From Nymphaea colorata (taxonomy: Eukaryota > Streptophyta > Magnoliopsida > Nymphaeales > Nymphaeaceae), in NCBI RefSeq assembly GCF_008831285.2, contig NC_045141.1:16602106-16666105 (forward strand): DNA of 64,000 bases. Reading direction: 5' to 3'. A model generated the notes under the pieces. The model was not told the DNA's origin. It saw only the letters and a list, made by a program, of their open reading frames with translations, and searched no databases. Position numbers and translations under genes: made by a program. Of the stretch, positions 48,001-60,702 are shown one piece after another. Position 1 is the first letter of the stretch. Each line of letters opens with the position of its first letter.

Positions 48001-50002
48001 CGACAGGACTGCGTGATTAGCGCATCTCCCTATGGCCGGAACTCTGAAAAGACTGCCGGTGGTAAGCCGGAGAAGGTAAGGATGACTTCGAGTCATCGTG
48101 TCTAGGCAAAGTTTAAAACTATTTGCATGTTTTAACGTATGTTACTGTTTTCTAAAGAGAAGATTACATCAAAACATTGTCGGCTAATTGTGATAGAACA
48201 GAAACACGTACTCATGTTTCAGAAATTTGCATTGAAGAACTTTGACGGAAAACAGCTTCTCACCGGCAAAAGATGAAGAGGTTTACGTTTAAAAACAATT
48301 CCAGTTTTACCATTTAAGAAACTATCGCCACATCGAAGATGATCATGTCCGGTTGCTTTAAGGAATTGTTGCCGGAAACATGGAGTCAGCAGTGTACGGC
48401 TTCATATGACGCAGCCAACAGGATTTGGTGATCCTACAGTCTGCAAGTCAATACAACTGAAGAAGATCTGGAAACTAAACAATGGAAACTTGACTAAAAA
48501 AATAGGACGAGGAAACGGAAAGCAAACAATGAAGGCGGCGAAGATATTACAACGTTTGACCTTACATAAATTAAAAAATTGGTAGATCCGGAATCTGACA
48601 ACAGAAATCCGAATAAAATAGAATAATGTTGATAAAATAAACTTGGGACAAATGATAGAACAAGAGAGTCGATTCCAAACCATTTCAAGATCATGTTCAC
48701 AACCCATTTTCACTAGTTGGCGGTGCTGTTTGAAGCTCCATTTTCCTACACTTTTTCTCTTCTCCTATTCAATCAATCGCTGTTAGCCTAAGTCCGACTA
48801 TTATCAATATGGCGTCTATCCATTTCCTCCCATTTCTAGTTGGTAAAAGCCGAAAAATGACCGTCATTTTCCCCTCAATTTTTTCGTTAAACGTTTCATT
48901 TACGGAAGATATATGAAAAAAAGTTAATCGAAATAAAAAATTAAAAAAACAATTTCGTTTTTTTCGATAAATTTTTCATGTTCGTTAAACATATTTGGCT
49001 TGTCAAAGACTGAGATTAGGACCGCTTTCCACCCAATGAAATAATCCAACTGTTTGATTTGATGAAGGCTATGAAGATTTGCAGGAGGAATCATTTGAAT
49101 TGGTCCAAGTCAAATAATATTTGAGATGCTCAAAAGACAACCAATCCAAGTAAAAAAAGTGTGGCGGTCAAAGTTGCATCATCGATATAATAAAAGCTCT
49201 CTCTCTCTTTTGTTTTATATTGCTAAAAACTATTAAATGCATTCGGTCACTTAAAAATCATCACCAAACAAGCGATCATCTTAATTTTTTTTTTGATGAA
49301 TTTTAACAATGTAAAATAAAAGTAATAATTCAATAACAAAATAGTATCATTTGATCCAACATGGTGAACCGTAAAAAAAAATTAGAAAAAGATGATGGAC
49401 ATTTTCGTTATCTAATATTGGTTTATACTCTCTTTTTTTTATTTCAACCAATTATTTATTTTAGATGGATGGCCTTGATTAAGTGACTTTGTGACTTTGA
49501 ATTATATATATATATATAATCATTTTCTTTTCTCTCTCTCCTTCCTTTGTGTGTCTCTAGTGAAACAGCTGCCCCATTTTTCTGCTTATCGGGACCATGG
49601 TCCATGAGAGAGAAAGAAGATCCATGAGAGAGAAAGAAGAGGAGAAAGAGAAAGAACTTATCTAAGAAGGCATTTGATTATTTCGGATTTAAAATCTATC
49701 TATGGTAAGAAGAGATGTAAAGTGAAATCTATTTATTCACCAAACTAGTGATCTTATCTCAAACTTTAGTGATTCGCACTTAAAAGATCGCTATTTTATC
49801 ATTTTATATTGAAAAAAAATCAGATTTAAAACGAAGGTGTAGTCTGACCCTAAATAAATGATTTTAAATCAGAAACAGCAAAATAAGGTGTAGGGAGCGC
49901 TCTCCCTTCCAATTCGAGTGCCCCGTTTGGTCAACGAACAAGTGGTGCGAAATTTCCTGGAAAAGCCATCCGGGACCCAACCATCTCATCTCATCGCAGG
50001 CC
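44960..50002. other. Gene-free stretch between NUP58 and the TPP gene
   Basis: The first few hundred bases are the NUP58 3' untranslated region, including a GA tract (45027-45070). Open frames near 45.5-46.8 kb have no recognisable domain. From about 48.4 to 49.9 kb the sequence is AT-rich, with a short TA run (49503-49518) and a small direct repeat of CCATGAGAGAGAAAGAAGA near 49601-49640. The last 150 bases form the TPP promoter. Confidence 0.5.
45027..45070. repeat. (GA)n tract in the NUP58 3' region
   Basis: GA units with one AAAG interruption, 70 bases after the NUP58 stop codon, so very probably in its 3' untranslated region. Confidence 0.92.
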
Positions 50003-50010
50003 TATATAAG
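50003..50010 (+). promoter_or_regulatory. TATA box of the thylakoidal processing peptidase gene
   Basis: TATATAAG stands alone in GC-rich surroundings 319 bases before the ATG at 50329, which places the transcription start near 50035. The leader would then contain one tiny upstream open frame (ATG GCG TTG TAA at 50237). Confidence 0.65.
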
Positions 50011-50328
50011 GCCATGCGCCCGGTTGAGTTTTCCTCTTTGTTTCACTGACCGTCGCCTGGGCGTCGTCTCTCCGACGACGCGGGCCGGAATTTTCTGCCG
50101 CCTCCACCTCACCAAGCATACGATCTCGTCTTCTGGCGTTTCTCTTCCTCAGCTGATCTCCCGCAAGTCTTCCCATCTCGCTCCTCTGTCCCAATTCTCC
50201 ATTCCTGTCTCCGCGATATCCGTTTTCTCTACGGCAATGGCGTTGTAATTTCTACCTTCTCATTCTCTCTGGTGGTCGTCGACTTCGCTGTGTATCGGTT
50301 CTTCCGTCGAGTTAAAAAAGTTGCAGAC

Positions 50329-52815
50329 ATGGCTGTCAAAATTACCGCGGCCTATTCCGGCTACATCACGCAGTCGCTCGCCGGAATAAGGTCGGCTAAA
50401 CCTAGGTTTTTCAACGACTGCTGCCTGTCGAAGGTCCTACTTTCGAAGCGGAGGGCAGATCTTGAGCCCCCATCGATCGGAGCTTCCGGTGTGAGCAACC
50501 CATATCGTGTTAGGGCGGGCCGGAATTACGGGTGCATCGCCGCTGCTGATATTCTTCCGGAGAAGTGCAGCTCTAGGTTTTTTGTTGGATTGATTTCTGT
50601 CATGAATTCCTCGAGGATTTCTTGCTACAGTTCGTCACGTGTGGGTGTACTTGGGGCGTCATCTGGGTTGAATTCGATCATTCCCTTCTTCAAGTGGCTC
50701 CCCTGCAACGAGCTTTTTCAGGGCTCTCCACTTTCGGCGTGCGCAAGTAATAGTGATTGTGAGAAAGATAGCGCCGCTGCGGACGAGAAACTGAAGGACT
50801 CAGACAAGAACATGGCAGGGAGCACGAAGCCACTGAGTTGGTTTCAACAGTGGGCGAATTTCAGCTCGGAAGATGCGAAGTTGCTTTTCACGACGGTGAC
50901 CGTGTCGCTTCTTTTCCAGTCATATATGGCGGACACAAAAATCATCCCGTCGCGGTCAATGTATCCCACGTTTGATGCGGGAGACCGTATATTAGCCGAG
51001 AAGGTATCCTTAGTTTTTATTTGGTCTAATTCATTAGTATAACTCTGTGTCTTTTACCTTTTGTGGACTTTTCATGCTCATGAATTTCGATTAAACATAT
51101 CCAACTAGGTATACGTCAATTTTTCATGGTTCAAGAAAATAAATTCTTTATTGTTGAATTGGGGTTGTAGAAGAGATATCTTCGGTTGGAGGATTAGTCG
51201 TTGTTGGTTGCTTTCTCCTTTTAGTTCTTCGTTTGCCTTTCATTCATCATTTTGATGTGCATTTTAGGAAATTATCTTTTGTGGGTCTCCTTTTAAGTTA
51301 TTGCCTTTACGCTCGTTGCTTATCATGTTTTTCTGTAATCGGACAACTGACTATCATCATCTTCAGGAATGCCGCTACTTTGGTGGTTTATTGGTTTGGT
51401 ATAAAACAAACCTAGATAATGTTTCTGATATAATGCCTCAGTTATCGACCTTGGCATATGGAATTGTGGGAATGGTTTATCCATCAAATGATTTAACGTT
51501 GTTTCTGTGTGTCTCAGGTATCCTACTGTCTCACAAAGCCAAAGGTTGCTGATATAGTGATATTTAAGGCTCCCGCTGTCTTACAGGTGAAACTTAGCTT
51601 CTTAGATGTTGGTTTCATGTACTAATTTAATCTTGTCCATGCCCCTAAAAAATTGCTTAACTTTTTCTTCTCAGGCAAGCGGTGTCAGCCCTACAGAGGA
51701 ATTTGTGAAAAGAGTAGTTGCTACCGAAGGGGACTTTGTGGAGGTAAGCACTGTCCATGTTCTATTCTGGGTTTAGCTGTTGTATTAGATTTATTAATTT
51801 TTTTTTCTTACTGTAGATAAGGAATGGAAACTTGTTGGTGAATGGCATTGTTCAGGAAGAAGATTACGTATTCGAGCCTCTAAAATATGAAATGGATGAA
51901 GTGGTAAGGTTCTTGGCTGCTTGGCCATATGTTCAACTTCTAGCATTTACTGTGTAAAGCTGCAGCATAATATCAAAAGCAACTTGTCTACAGCATAATC
52001 TCAAGGGCAACCGAAAACATAAAAAATTTGGTTGGATAAAATTATTCTCAAGATATGCGTCACCTAGATCAGTAGGATGAGGACTTGCAGAATGCAACTC
52101 ACCGCAGGCAAGATTAGCGAGACTGTGATCTAAAAGTTCAGAAAAAGTTAGTTGTTTCATTCCAATTTGGTTGCTAGCTGAATCATAATTGCTGGATGAG
52201 AATGGACCTGCTAATCATTATTAGTAAAGAGTAATTAATTCACACTTTCCCACAGTGATGGTAAAAGTTAAAATCATTGACATTAGCTGCTTGTAAACTA
52301 TCTGATGTACGTAACTTTGGAACCATTCTAAAATGTTGGACTTAACATGTTAAATTAATGGGTTTTTGATAAAAAAAATCACGTGTTCCGATTTTGAATT
52401 TCTTTTGACATGTAATCTATCCTTTATGCAGAGAGTACCGAAAGGGTATGTATTCGTGCTGGGGGATAATCGCAACCACAGCTTTGATTCGCATGACTGG
52501 TATGTATTTCTGAACCGAACTAAGAGTTCTTATGCTTGATAACTAGTTAAATTCCTCTATGTACAGAAACAACTACATGGTAATTACCTATAGCGGATAT
52601 TCAATTGTTTACAAGTATAATGATTTTAGATGTTTAGTTTTCTCCATACCATTTGTTACGCTTGCTAATTGGCTTCCGCTTGATGTATCTCCAGGGGTCC
52701 ACTTCCTGTAAAGGACATTGTCGGGAGGTCTGTACTTCGTTATTGGCCAACATCTAAAATATCATACACCATTTACGAGCCAAGGAAGCAACAGCTTGTA
52801 CCTGTGCTCATCTGA
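50329..52815 (+). CDS. TPP: Thylakoidal processing peptidase (type I signal peptidase)
   Basis: Six exons (50329-51003, 51518-51586, 51675-51743, 51817-51903, 52432-52499, 52695-52815) give 362 residues with all phases closing. It is the chloroplast type I signal peptidase that removes thylakoid-transfer signals from lumenal proteins. The N-terminal 170 residues form a long Ser/Arg-rich, weakly conserved transit region. A membrane anchor lies at about 185-200 (LLFTTVTVSLLFQSYM). The catalytic serine is S210 in PSRSMYPTF and the general-base lysine is K260 in FVKRVVATEGD. The C-terminal signature GYVFVLGDNRNHSFDS plus HDWGPL is complete, and IVGRSVLRYWP follows. Start MAVKITAAYSGY matches the family; the frame extends upstream without an ATG. 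Arabidopsis has three paralogues (TPP/PLSP1, PLSP2A, PLSP2B); the N-terminus favours the TPP/PLSP2 side, but I cannot decide firmly. The gene converges on the PPR gene. Confidence 0.94.
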
Positions 52816-53161
52816 CAACCAAGTTTTTCTCGAGTTGCAGAAAGAACTTCCTTTTGCATATTTATTTGGCTTGCAGTTTTCCTTTGAGACTGAAATTTGT
52901 TGGGAAATATAAATACTTTAATCCCTCTTTCTGTATGTTTCTATTTCATAAGGACAGCAGCTTTGGTGATGCCTTGCATCTCATCTTCAATGTATTAACG
53001 TTTGAGTGGAACTTGTAGATACCCTCTATAAAAACAGCCAACAGGTGTATAGCTTTATCTGTGGCATTTCCTCCTCTGGGGCCAAATATGTGTTGACTAT
53101 CATGCTTCTTGTACTGCATTCTCTGTTTTGTCCATCACTTGAACTGCTGAATGTACTTTAG

Positions 53162-55282
53162 CTAGTCCACATTTGTGAAACCATCGGAAAGGATCATATG
53201 CTTTTTTAGCTTTTGTAACTCCACTTGGATGTTCTCGATTTTTGGGTGGATTTGGTCGCTAGCAACAAAAGCATGGGATTCTTTATTGATCTCTATCCAG
53301 CTGAGGCCAGGATTCTTTTCTACCATTAGATTTCTGATCCGTTTCCTCACCTGTGAAACATCATCCCATCTGCCATCAGCGGCATAAATGTTCGATAGCA
53401 AAACATGTGTTTCTATGCTGTCTGGTTCCCATAAGAAAGCCTGGTTTGCTGCTTTCAAGCCCATCTCTAGGTCATTGTACGTGATGCATGAACTCAGCAA
53501 AATTCTCCATTGTTCCGCTGGGTTGCAGCTAGGCGGTGAGCGCTCAATCAGCTCCTCAGCCTCCTTCAAGAACCCATCTCGACTCAGCAAGCTCACCATG
53601 CAGGCATAGTGTTTCGGCCCTGGGGACAACCCAATGAACCCTCTCATATAGTTCCAGTAGGCCCTACCCCTCTCAACCAGACCACTGTGACTGCAGGCGG
53701 ACAGAAGTGAGATGAATGTCACGTGGTCTGGTTTTACCCCATTCTGCAACATCCCATCAAACAGCCTGAAAGCATCCTCTGCCTTGCCGTGATAACTATA
53801 CCCACCAAGCATTGCGTTCCAACATTTCAAATCAGGTTCTGAAATCTCTGAGAAGATGGTGACTGCTGCAGGCAAGCAGCCAGTTTTGGCATACATATCT
53901 ACTAGACTTCCCGCTGCGAACATATTTGCTGTGTATCCTGTTTTTACTACAAGTGAATGGATCATTTCTCCCTGCCTCTGTGATGCAAGATCAGCACAAG
54001 AACTCAAGGAACTGCTAAGAACAAACTGGTCTGCTTTCTTCCCCTCTTGTTGCATGGCACAGAGGTACTCTATAGCTTTCTCCCCATATCCAATGCTCGA
54101 GTAACCTGTGATCATTGCTGTCCAGACCACGACATCCTTATCCTCTATCGCATCAAACATTTTACAAGCAGAAAGTGGCTTGTCATTTTTGAAATACATG
54201 TCAATAAGAGTGCTCGCCACATATATACTGCGTTCAAACCCTCTCTTTATTGCACAGACATGCAATGGCATTCCATAAATAAAAGCTGGTGCACTTGCAC
54301 TTGCAGAAAGAATGGCGACATACGTATATTCATCTGGATCTTCCCTAGATTTGTGTTGAAGATTCATGAACAGACTCATCGCCCTTTCTGCGTCAGATGT
54401 CTGGGCATAAGCCGCTAACATAGAATTCCATGTGACAAGATCTGGACTACTGATGCTGGTGAAAATAAGATATGCAGCTTCAGGGTCCATAACATTGGAA
54501 TACATGGCGAGCAAAGAATTCAGAAGTGTCGTGTCTGGGAAAGAAACGGTTCTGATTATTCGGGCATGTACCGTCCGGCCCATCAGCCTATCTTCCGACC
54601 TGCTGCAGGCGTTCAACACAATGGAGTACGTGAACTCGTTCGGTTTAGAGTTGGTCAGTAACATGCTGCAGAAATGCATCAGGCAATGTCGAAATCTATT
54701 GTTGTGCAAGAGCCCGACGATCAACGAATTCCAAGCTATGGTGTCTGGTTCAGTGATCTCATCAAAAGCAAGCTGCGCATACTCAAGCCTCCCACACTTG
54801 CCATAACTTCCCACTAGAGAACTCTGAATGCGGACGTCGCCGGAGCAGCCGGACTTTATGACCTGGGAATGGATCACGCCAAGTCTGGAATGGTCTGCAA
54901 GAAGAATCGATGCTTGTAGAAGGCTTATAAAGGTGGCCTGGTTGGGCCTGACACCATGCTCTCCCATGCTGCAGTACAGTTCGAAAGAGGTAACGACATG
55001 AAGGGCTGATGTAGAAAAGGCAGAAATGATAGCATTCCAAGTGACTACCGTTCTCTGGGGAGTTTGGTCGAACACCTTCTTGGCATCCTCCACATACCCA
55101 CACTTGGCGTACATGGCGAGGAGGTTGTTGTAAACGTATGGCCTGGGATTGATGCCGGAGACGAGCAGCAGAGCGTGGAGCTGGCGCCCTCCATTGGAAG
55201 AACTTTCAGTCGCACACTTTTGAAGGAGTGAAACAAAAATACTTGAATTTGCTTTTGTTGCCAATAGCCCTGGGGGGTTCAT
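53162..55282 (-). CDS. PLS-class pentatricopeptide repeat protein, At3g50420-like
   Basis: Intronless, 706 residues. It is a chain of P, L and S type repeats (for example NNLLAMYAKCGYVEDAKKVF, WNSLIVGLL, CWNAMLGGYSYHGKAEDAFR) from about residue 40 to 590, ending in E and E+ motifs (AEQWRILLSSC, HVLLSNIYAADGRWDDV, NPGLSWIEI). There is no DYW domain after SHAFVASDQIHP. Such proteins bind organellar transcripts sequence-specifically, and PLS/E types usually guide C-to-U editing with a separate deaminase. The layout and sequence resemble Arabidopsis At3g50420, with targeting to mitochondrion or chloroplast likely. The ATG at 55282 is the first in frame; eight more codons upstream reach only a GTG before a stop. 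A splice-acceptor-like CTACAG sits just upstream, so a 5' leader intron is possible. The gene converges on the TPP gene, 346 bp between stops. Confidence 0.94.
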   Translation of the reverse strand: MNPPGLLATKANSSIFVSLLQKCATESSSNGGRQLHALLLVSGINPRPYVYNNLLAMYAKCGYVEDAKKVFDQTPQRTVVTWNAIISAFSTSALHVVTSFELYCSMGEHGVRPNQATFISLLQASILLADHSRLGVIHSQVIKSGCSGDVRIQSSLVGSYGKCGRLEYAQLAFDEITEPDTIAWNSLIVGLLHNNRFRHCLMHFCSMLLTNSKPNEFTYSIVLNACSRSEDRLMGRTVHARIIRTVSFPDTTLLNSLLAMYSNVMDPEAAYLIFTSISSPDLVTWNSMLAAYAQTSDAERAMSLFMNLQHKSREDPDEYTYVAILSASASAPAFIYGMPLHVCAIKRGFERSIYVASTLIDMYFKNDKPLSACKMFDAIEDKDVVVWTAMITGYSSIGYGEKAIEYLCAMQQEGKKADQFVLSSSLSSCADLASQRQGEMIHSLVVKTGYTANMFAAGSLVDMYAKTGCLPAAVTIFSEISEPDLKCWNAMLGGYSYHGKAEDAFRLFDGMLQNGVKPDHVTFISLLSACSHSGLVERGRAYWNYMRGFIGLSPGPKHYACMVSLLSRDGFLKEAEELIERSPPSCNPAEQWRILLSSCITYNDLEMGLKAANQAFLWEPDSIETHVLLSNIYAADGRWDDVSQVRKRIRNLMVEKNPGLSWIEINKESHAFVASDQIHPKIENIQVELQKLKKHMILSDGFTNVD

Positions 55283-58200
55283 GAGAAGGGAAAATCCAGG
55301 GTACACTGTAGTTGATCCACAAAAAAGTTAAGACCCAAGTCTGATATGTAACACATCAATCTGGGGATGCCTGGTTTGGGTGGTGTTCAAGATCTAAATC
55401 CGGCTGCAGCAAAGGATGGAAAACATATAGTTTCACTAGATGCGGGCTGAGTTTGATCGATGCCGTCACCAGTTATACTGTTTCCACACCAACTTTCAGC
55501 ACATGGCCATTTCATGACTTCGAAGGCCAGAATTCTTAGATCAGAGTGATGCGCCTTTCGCCTGCCTCGAAAATCGTGTAGCTCATTGGTCCCCTCGAGA
55601 CATCTTAATGCATCAGAATTGGGTGGAGCAAGAAATGAGAAGACCCTCGAACCAGTTGAAAATGTAGCATTATTTGTTTCTCGGTACAACAATGTGTAAC
55701 GAAATGGGCCAGAACATAAAATTTCCCATGTTTTATTTTTATAATTACCCTCAAGGTTTTGACTTGCTTTAGAGTTACTTACCTTTAAAATTCTGACTTC
55801 TTCAAAGCTTGAATAGATCTAAGATACATCTTTCAACTTGGGTGTCATGATATTTATGTTTGCACCATGCAAATAGAGCCCCATATGTTAGGGCCGGATA
55901 CACTAGCCACTAGCTCCACCACCTGTATTTACTTGTGATCAGCCAAACTACGTTGTGATCCAATTTTTGGCGCAGATGGTCATTAATGATGTAGTGCGGC
56001 CGGTGAGCCAATGAGGTCAAGTGAGACTGAGCTTGAAAATAAGTAGGGCCCGTGACCTGCTTCGGACTTGGTTAAAAATCTCTGGCTTAGGTTCAAATGA
56101 TTCCTCTAGTGAAGTTGCTCAAGTGGACTTGCTAAAGTAGCTAGAAATTTTTAGTCAAGGGGCACTAAATATCTCTAGTGGGGCATTGTGAGAGAGAAGG
56201 ACTTTGAGCTGGGTCTAGAAGGCACTTCAAGTAGCTGGATCTAGACATTATTGAAAATGGGCCGGTCTGTGGGTGCAAGTGCCCACACATGCCCATTCCT
56301 ATCTCTGCCATTTTTTGCAGTCTTCATCCAAGAACTTCCAGACAACTACTAAGCGTAGACAGAACATATGAGTAAACTCATTTTCTCCCTCCTTTCTTTT
56401 TTTCACTCTCTTCCTTCTTGTATTGGAAAAATAGCTTAACTTGTACTTAATATCCACAATCTAAAGTCCTTAGAATCGACGGGACAAATGGTTCTCATAA
56501 AGTGTAAGTATATCAGGGACTCTTGATTACCTGTTTTGATATAATATGTATCGAAGCTCTCTTTTAATCCGCTTGCGTAATAGACTCGCAAGGGGAATTG
56601 AAAGGTCATGGAGTACTTCCACATGATCTGAGTTCACGACATGTGCAAAGAAACTTCCAAAGTTATGGAAGCTGCCGTTCTTTCTTTTTCTTTTGCATAT
56701 ACAATTTGCGGAAATGTTACTTTTTAATCAAATGACTCATTTTTGGTATCATCAATAAGAATCCAATTATACAACTAAAAAATTAGCACGTCGATGGAAA
56801 GCACTTTCCAAGTTAAGCAAGCTGTCATTCTCCAATAATAGGAATCGATTGAGGTGCAGCTATCTTGTCAACCGCCCAATTATTTATTTTTCAATAATCA
56901 AATGAAGAGTACGTGATCCATACATGTCCCTTATGCCTGTTTGTGTGTGCATGTGATTTGTTTTTTTTTTTTTTTTTTTTTTTTTTTTTGAGAACCTTGA
57001 AACTAGGGTTAGGCTGGCCTGGACCTCTTTTCCCCTAAAACTGATATCTGGACTCCATTCATTATTGGGAGCAATCTCCAGCAGGTTTGAACGAGAATAT
57101 CTGGATCTGGATTCAACAGTTCAAGTGGCATGAATGTTCAGATGTTATGTATATCAAGGGAGGAAATGATGCGGCAACACAAACTCTAACCTGTATGCCG
57201 ACACAACCTTGAATTTTAGGGAGGGGGAAGAAACTAGGGGAAGGAGGCCTTCGGCTCTCATTTGGGTAGTAAACATTTTCTAATCAAGAGAGGATCATTC
57301 CACCACCCGAAACGAGACCCGAAGGGCCCCTTATTCTCTCTGCCTCTGAGGTTCTGAGCTGCGTCGGTGTCAGTTATAGAACAGTGTATCCATCAACTTG
57401 GATGTTGCGTCCTACCACCTTAAAACATATGAGTATAGTGTCTACAAGAACCAAACTAAAGACCTGCCTTATACAGGCCTCTAACTCTACCAGCTACGTT
57501 ATGACCATTGAGGCTACATGTTTGCAGTTCAAACAATATGTTTTGATATATGAAATGAAGGTCTTAGTGTATAATACATAAATAAGTAACATCGATAGAG
57601 GTGCAGCCTCTTTATAGCCATTTCAGTCTTAGTTGCGTACCATAACAAAAAACACACATTGAGAACCAGAATTTGACCTATTTCATGAGTGGTGGCTGCA
57701 TTCTTGGTAGTGGTGGAGCTAGGAAAAAAAAAAAAAAAAAAATCCGCGGAGACACTCTTCACAGCCCCTTCATATCTGAATGGGCACTCATCCATAACAT
57801 AACCCATAGGCAAGATCTTAATTTGAAAACAAAGAAACCCACACCAGCCCATACGCGGCTCTGCCTCTCATTCTCCGCTGGATTTTTCTTTTTAAATTAA
57901 GAACTCATTGCCCATATCATTTATGTTTATCTTCCAATTCGTTCAAGATATGATTGTGTCTCCTTATCGAAATGTACCTTCTTATTCTTCCAGTTTTGTC
58001 TATTAGTGCGGTCCCTTTTGTTTCAACTTTTTAAGGGGCATTTTCGTCTTTTAGCTCCCAACATTTTGCTTCAATCTACGGCTACCATTTTGACAAGGTG
58101 TTAGATGTGGGTTTTGGTTTTTTTTGTTGGGTAGTGGATCCATCTTGAGAGCAGTTAGAAACAAACTATGGGCATACAAAAGCTGGGTTTTGGGTTTTGT

Positions 58201-60650
58201 AGTGCGCACCATTTATAGGTCCCATGGAGCCCATTTTATGAAAGCTTAAATTGGTGGTTGAATTTGAGTAGAATCTGGGTCCAGTTATATAAGACAGCTC
58301 CATGTGATCCGCGTCACTGTTTCATGGTAAATTGAAAATTTGTTAACTATATGTTTAGTGTTGCTAGTATATGTTATGTTTAGACAACTCCTTGTCGTGT
58401 TCGTCTTTTCCTGGTGCATAAGTACAAATTAACTTGAATAAGATGATGCAGAAGCATTTGGGCAAACTTAGTAAAGATGCTTCTTTGACCTTTTTTTTTT
58501 TTTGTATCCAATGCTCCACCAAGAGTTCGGGAAAAGCTGGTGGAAAAGTGTCTGTTTTCCGCTCATGGTGGTAAGAAGCATAAAGGAGGCAAAAATTTAA
58601 TGCAGAACAAAGCGACAGAGCAACTTAAATTTAATGTTTCCCAATATGTTATACCAGATTTTGGCATCCATAATCTCATTTTTCTAGTTACTGTATTATA
58701 AACCCCACAAAGCTAACTAACAAAGTACAGTTCACATGGAAAGACGCTTAAGAAATTGAGATCGTGAGTTGACTGATTCACCAATTTTCTTCCTTTGTAA
58801 ATATATTGCCATTCTATTAGCAACTTGATGTACCAATTAATTGTGTCATGATACGCGTGGTAGGTATTGAATTATAAAACTAGTTGTTTAAAACATTCTA
58901 GAATTGGAGGAAATATGAAGCTTCATATATGGCGCAAAGCATAAGTAATGGATAGTGATCCAGAAAACGAATCTTGGGGGCTTACAGAAAGACAGTCGAA
59001 TATGACTGCTGTACTTAAATATATATAGATTGACAGGTTTGCCACCTTGATAAAGCCTTTTCCTGTCAAGTGGAAGGGAGTCCAAAACAATCTTTTATCC
59101 GTGTGAACTGTGGCACCTGTCAACTAGAGTACATATTTAATACGGGTATGATTTTAGAGGTTTTACACTAAAAGTTGTTTCCTCCAAGTAGACATTAAAC
59201 TAAACTAAAGAAGATACGATAAGGGGGTGTCACATGACGATGAACAACAACGACTAATTGCCAAGGGACAAGTAATCTTTTGACAAGTGTTACAAGCTTC
59301 ATCGGCTCGACTAATGACGTAGGAGGTGCCTTTCCACATGCAAACAAATGCCAGAAAGAAATTCAATCAAAATACACCTCTTTGTCCCTTTAATATGAAT
59401 GATCAGACACTATGAACCTGCTCCAAGTTCTACAAGTTCTAGTGTCTGATGAACCTACCTACTACTCTAATCTTTAATCTTTGAGTCAGATTTGAGACAC
59501 TTAGACGATGTGTTTTGTTGTACTAATTTATTAGTTGGTGTGACAGAAAGATCAGTTTCAGTGGCCCTTTCAATTAATCATGGGAGAAATAGGCGGGTCT
59601 TTTGACTATCTTGAAAACTTTGCGGTACTTTTCATAAGCCTTTGGATGTGTTACCGAACATCTTTCGTTAGAGTCGAAGGAAGAGATGAGACGCCACCTT
59701 AGGGGCCTCCCTCTTGCCCACAACTTTTAGAAAGGAAAGCAATTAATGTCGTCTTTGAAACCCTGTTTGAATGCCTGGAGATTTCCTGTATCAGACAAAA
59801 TAAGATTCCACTTTTTCAACTTCATCCTCTTTGCATCAAAGGGCGGATGAAAAATATAATCGTTGGTCCTTATTCCTGAAAAAATATTCGCCACACCAAG
59901 TGGTGAGACAAAAAAACCTGGGAACAATTTGTTGTCCGTACGATTAAAAAACCCAGCAAACTATTTCCGTTTCAGTAAATAAGGGAATCTTTATCCTGGA
60001 ATGAAGATTTCATTCCATCACATGGAGGGGCGGAATCAAAATTTTCTTTTTTTCATATGATATTAAGTATACACTCAACAACTATTTCATGGGCTGTGAC
60101 TGGGATCTCGTGAGACTGCTCCATACAACTGGACCCAAATCCCACAAAAAATAACTACCAATATCTCCGCCCCTGCTCATATAATGAAATGGGAAGCAAC
60201 GTTCTTATCCCACTGATTCTTCCAAACATACTTCTTGAAACTTCATTTCGGTTCCATGTTTCCAAGGGATCAAACTATACCTTTAGTTTCAAAACGGGTG
60301 GCTCCTGCCGGAGAATTTTAAGAACGGTCTGACTTACCGAATTACTTGACCAAATTTATGAAACTCAGATGATGTGTCGTATACAACTAGAAAACACCGG
60401 GTGGGCATGCGAGCGTTAATCACTGTTCTTGCAATAGCTCGTCCCTGCCGTCCAATTTAAGGATTAGGAAGGGGAATGCCCGCTCCATGTGACAGCAGCT
60501 TTTCCTTCTGCCCTGCCCCTGGCCGACATGAACCTGCATTTTCCAACTGTGATATTATATATACGAAAATTGAATAAAAAGCCAAAACGAGTTAAAATTC
60601 AACCTCAAGTTCTGAAAGCAGTGCACATCAGAGCTCATCGGTAGAGTTTC
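55283..60650. other. Gene-free stretch between the PPR and methylesterase genes
   Basis: The first few hundred bases are the PPR leader on the minus strand; an open frame at 55387-55692 there starts from TTG, has no repeats and probably is not coding. The rest is AT-rich with a 30-base T run (56960-56989), an 18-base A run near 57724 and no recognisable domain. A low-complexity A/T tract such as the T run can be the tail of a retroposon, but no element could be delimited. Confidence 0.5.
56960..56989. repeat. Poly-T run
   Basis: Thirty consecutive T. It could be the tail of a retroposed sequence on the minus strand or simple slippage. Confidence 0.9.
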
Positions 60651-60658
60651 TATATAAA
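60651..60658 (+). promoter_or_regulatory. Probable TATA box of the methylesterase gene
   Basis: TATATAAA ends 44 bases before the start codon at 60703, so the leader would be short (about 20 bases) and would consist largely of the AGAGAGAGAGAG run that abuts the ATG. An alternative TATATATAC lies near 60555, about 100 bases further upstream. Confidence 0.5.
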
Positions 60659-60702
60659 TCCCAACCAGCAAGCGGCTAACTAACCCGGAAAGAGAGAGAG
60701 AG

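Noticed and set aside
50024-50248. 74-codon frame upstream of TPP resembling a transit peptide
   Set aside because: It begins with TTG and overlaps the expected leader; Ser/Leu richness follows from the CT-rich leader DNA.
55387-55692. Possible N-terminal exon of the PPR gene
   Set aside because: It starts at TTG, has no PPR repeats or clear transit-peptide character, and the PPR frame already has a suitable ATG at 55282.
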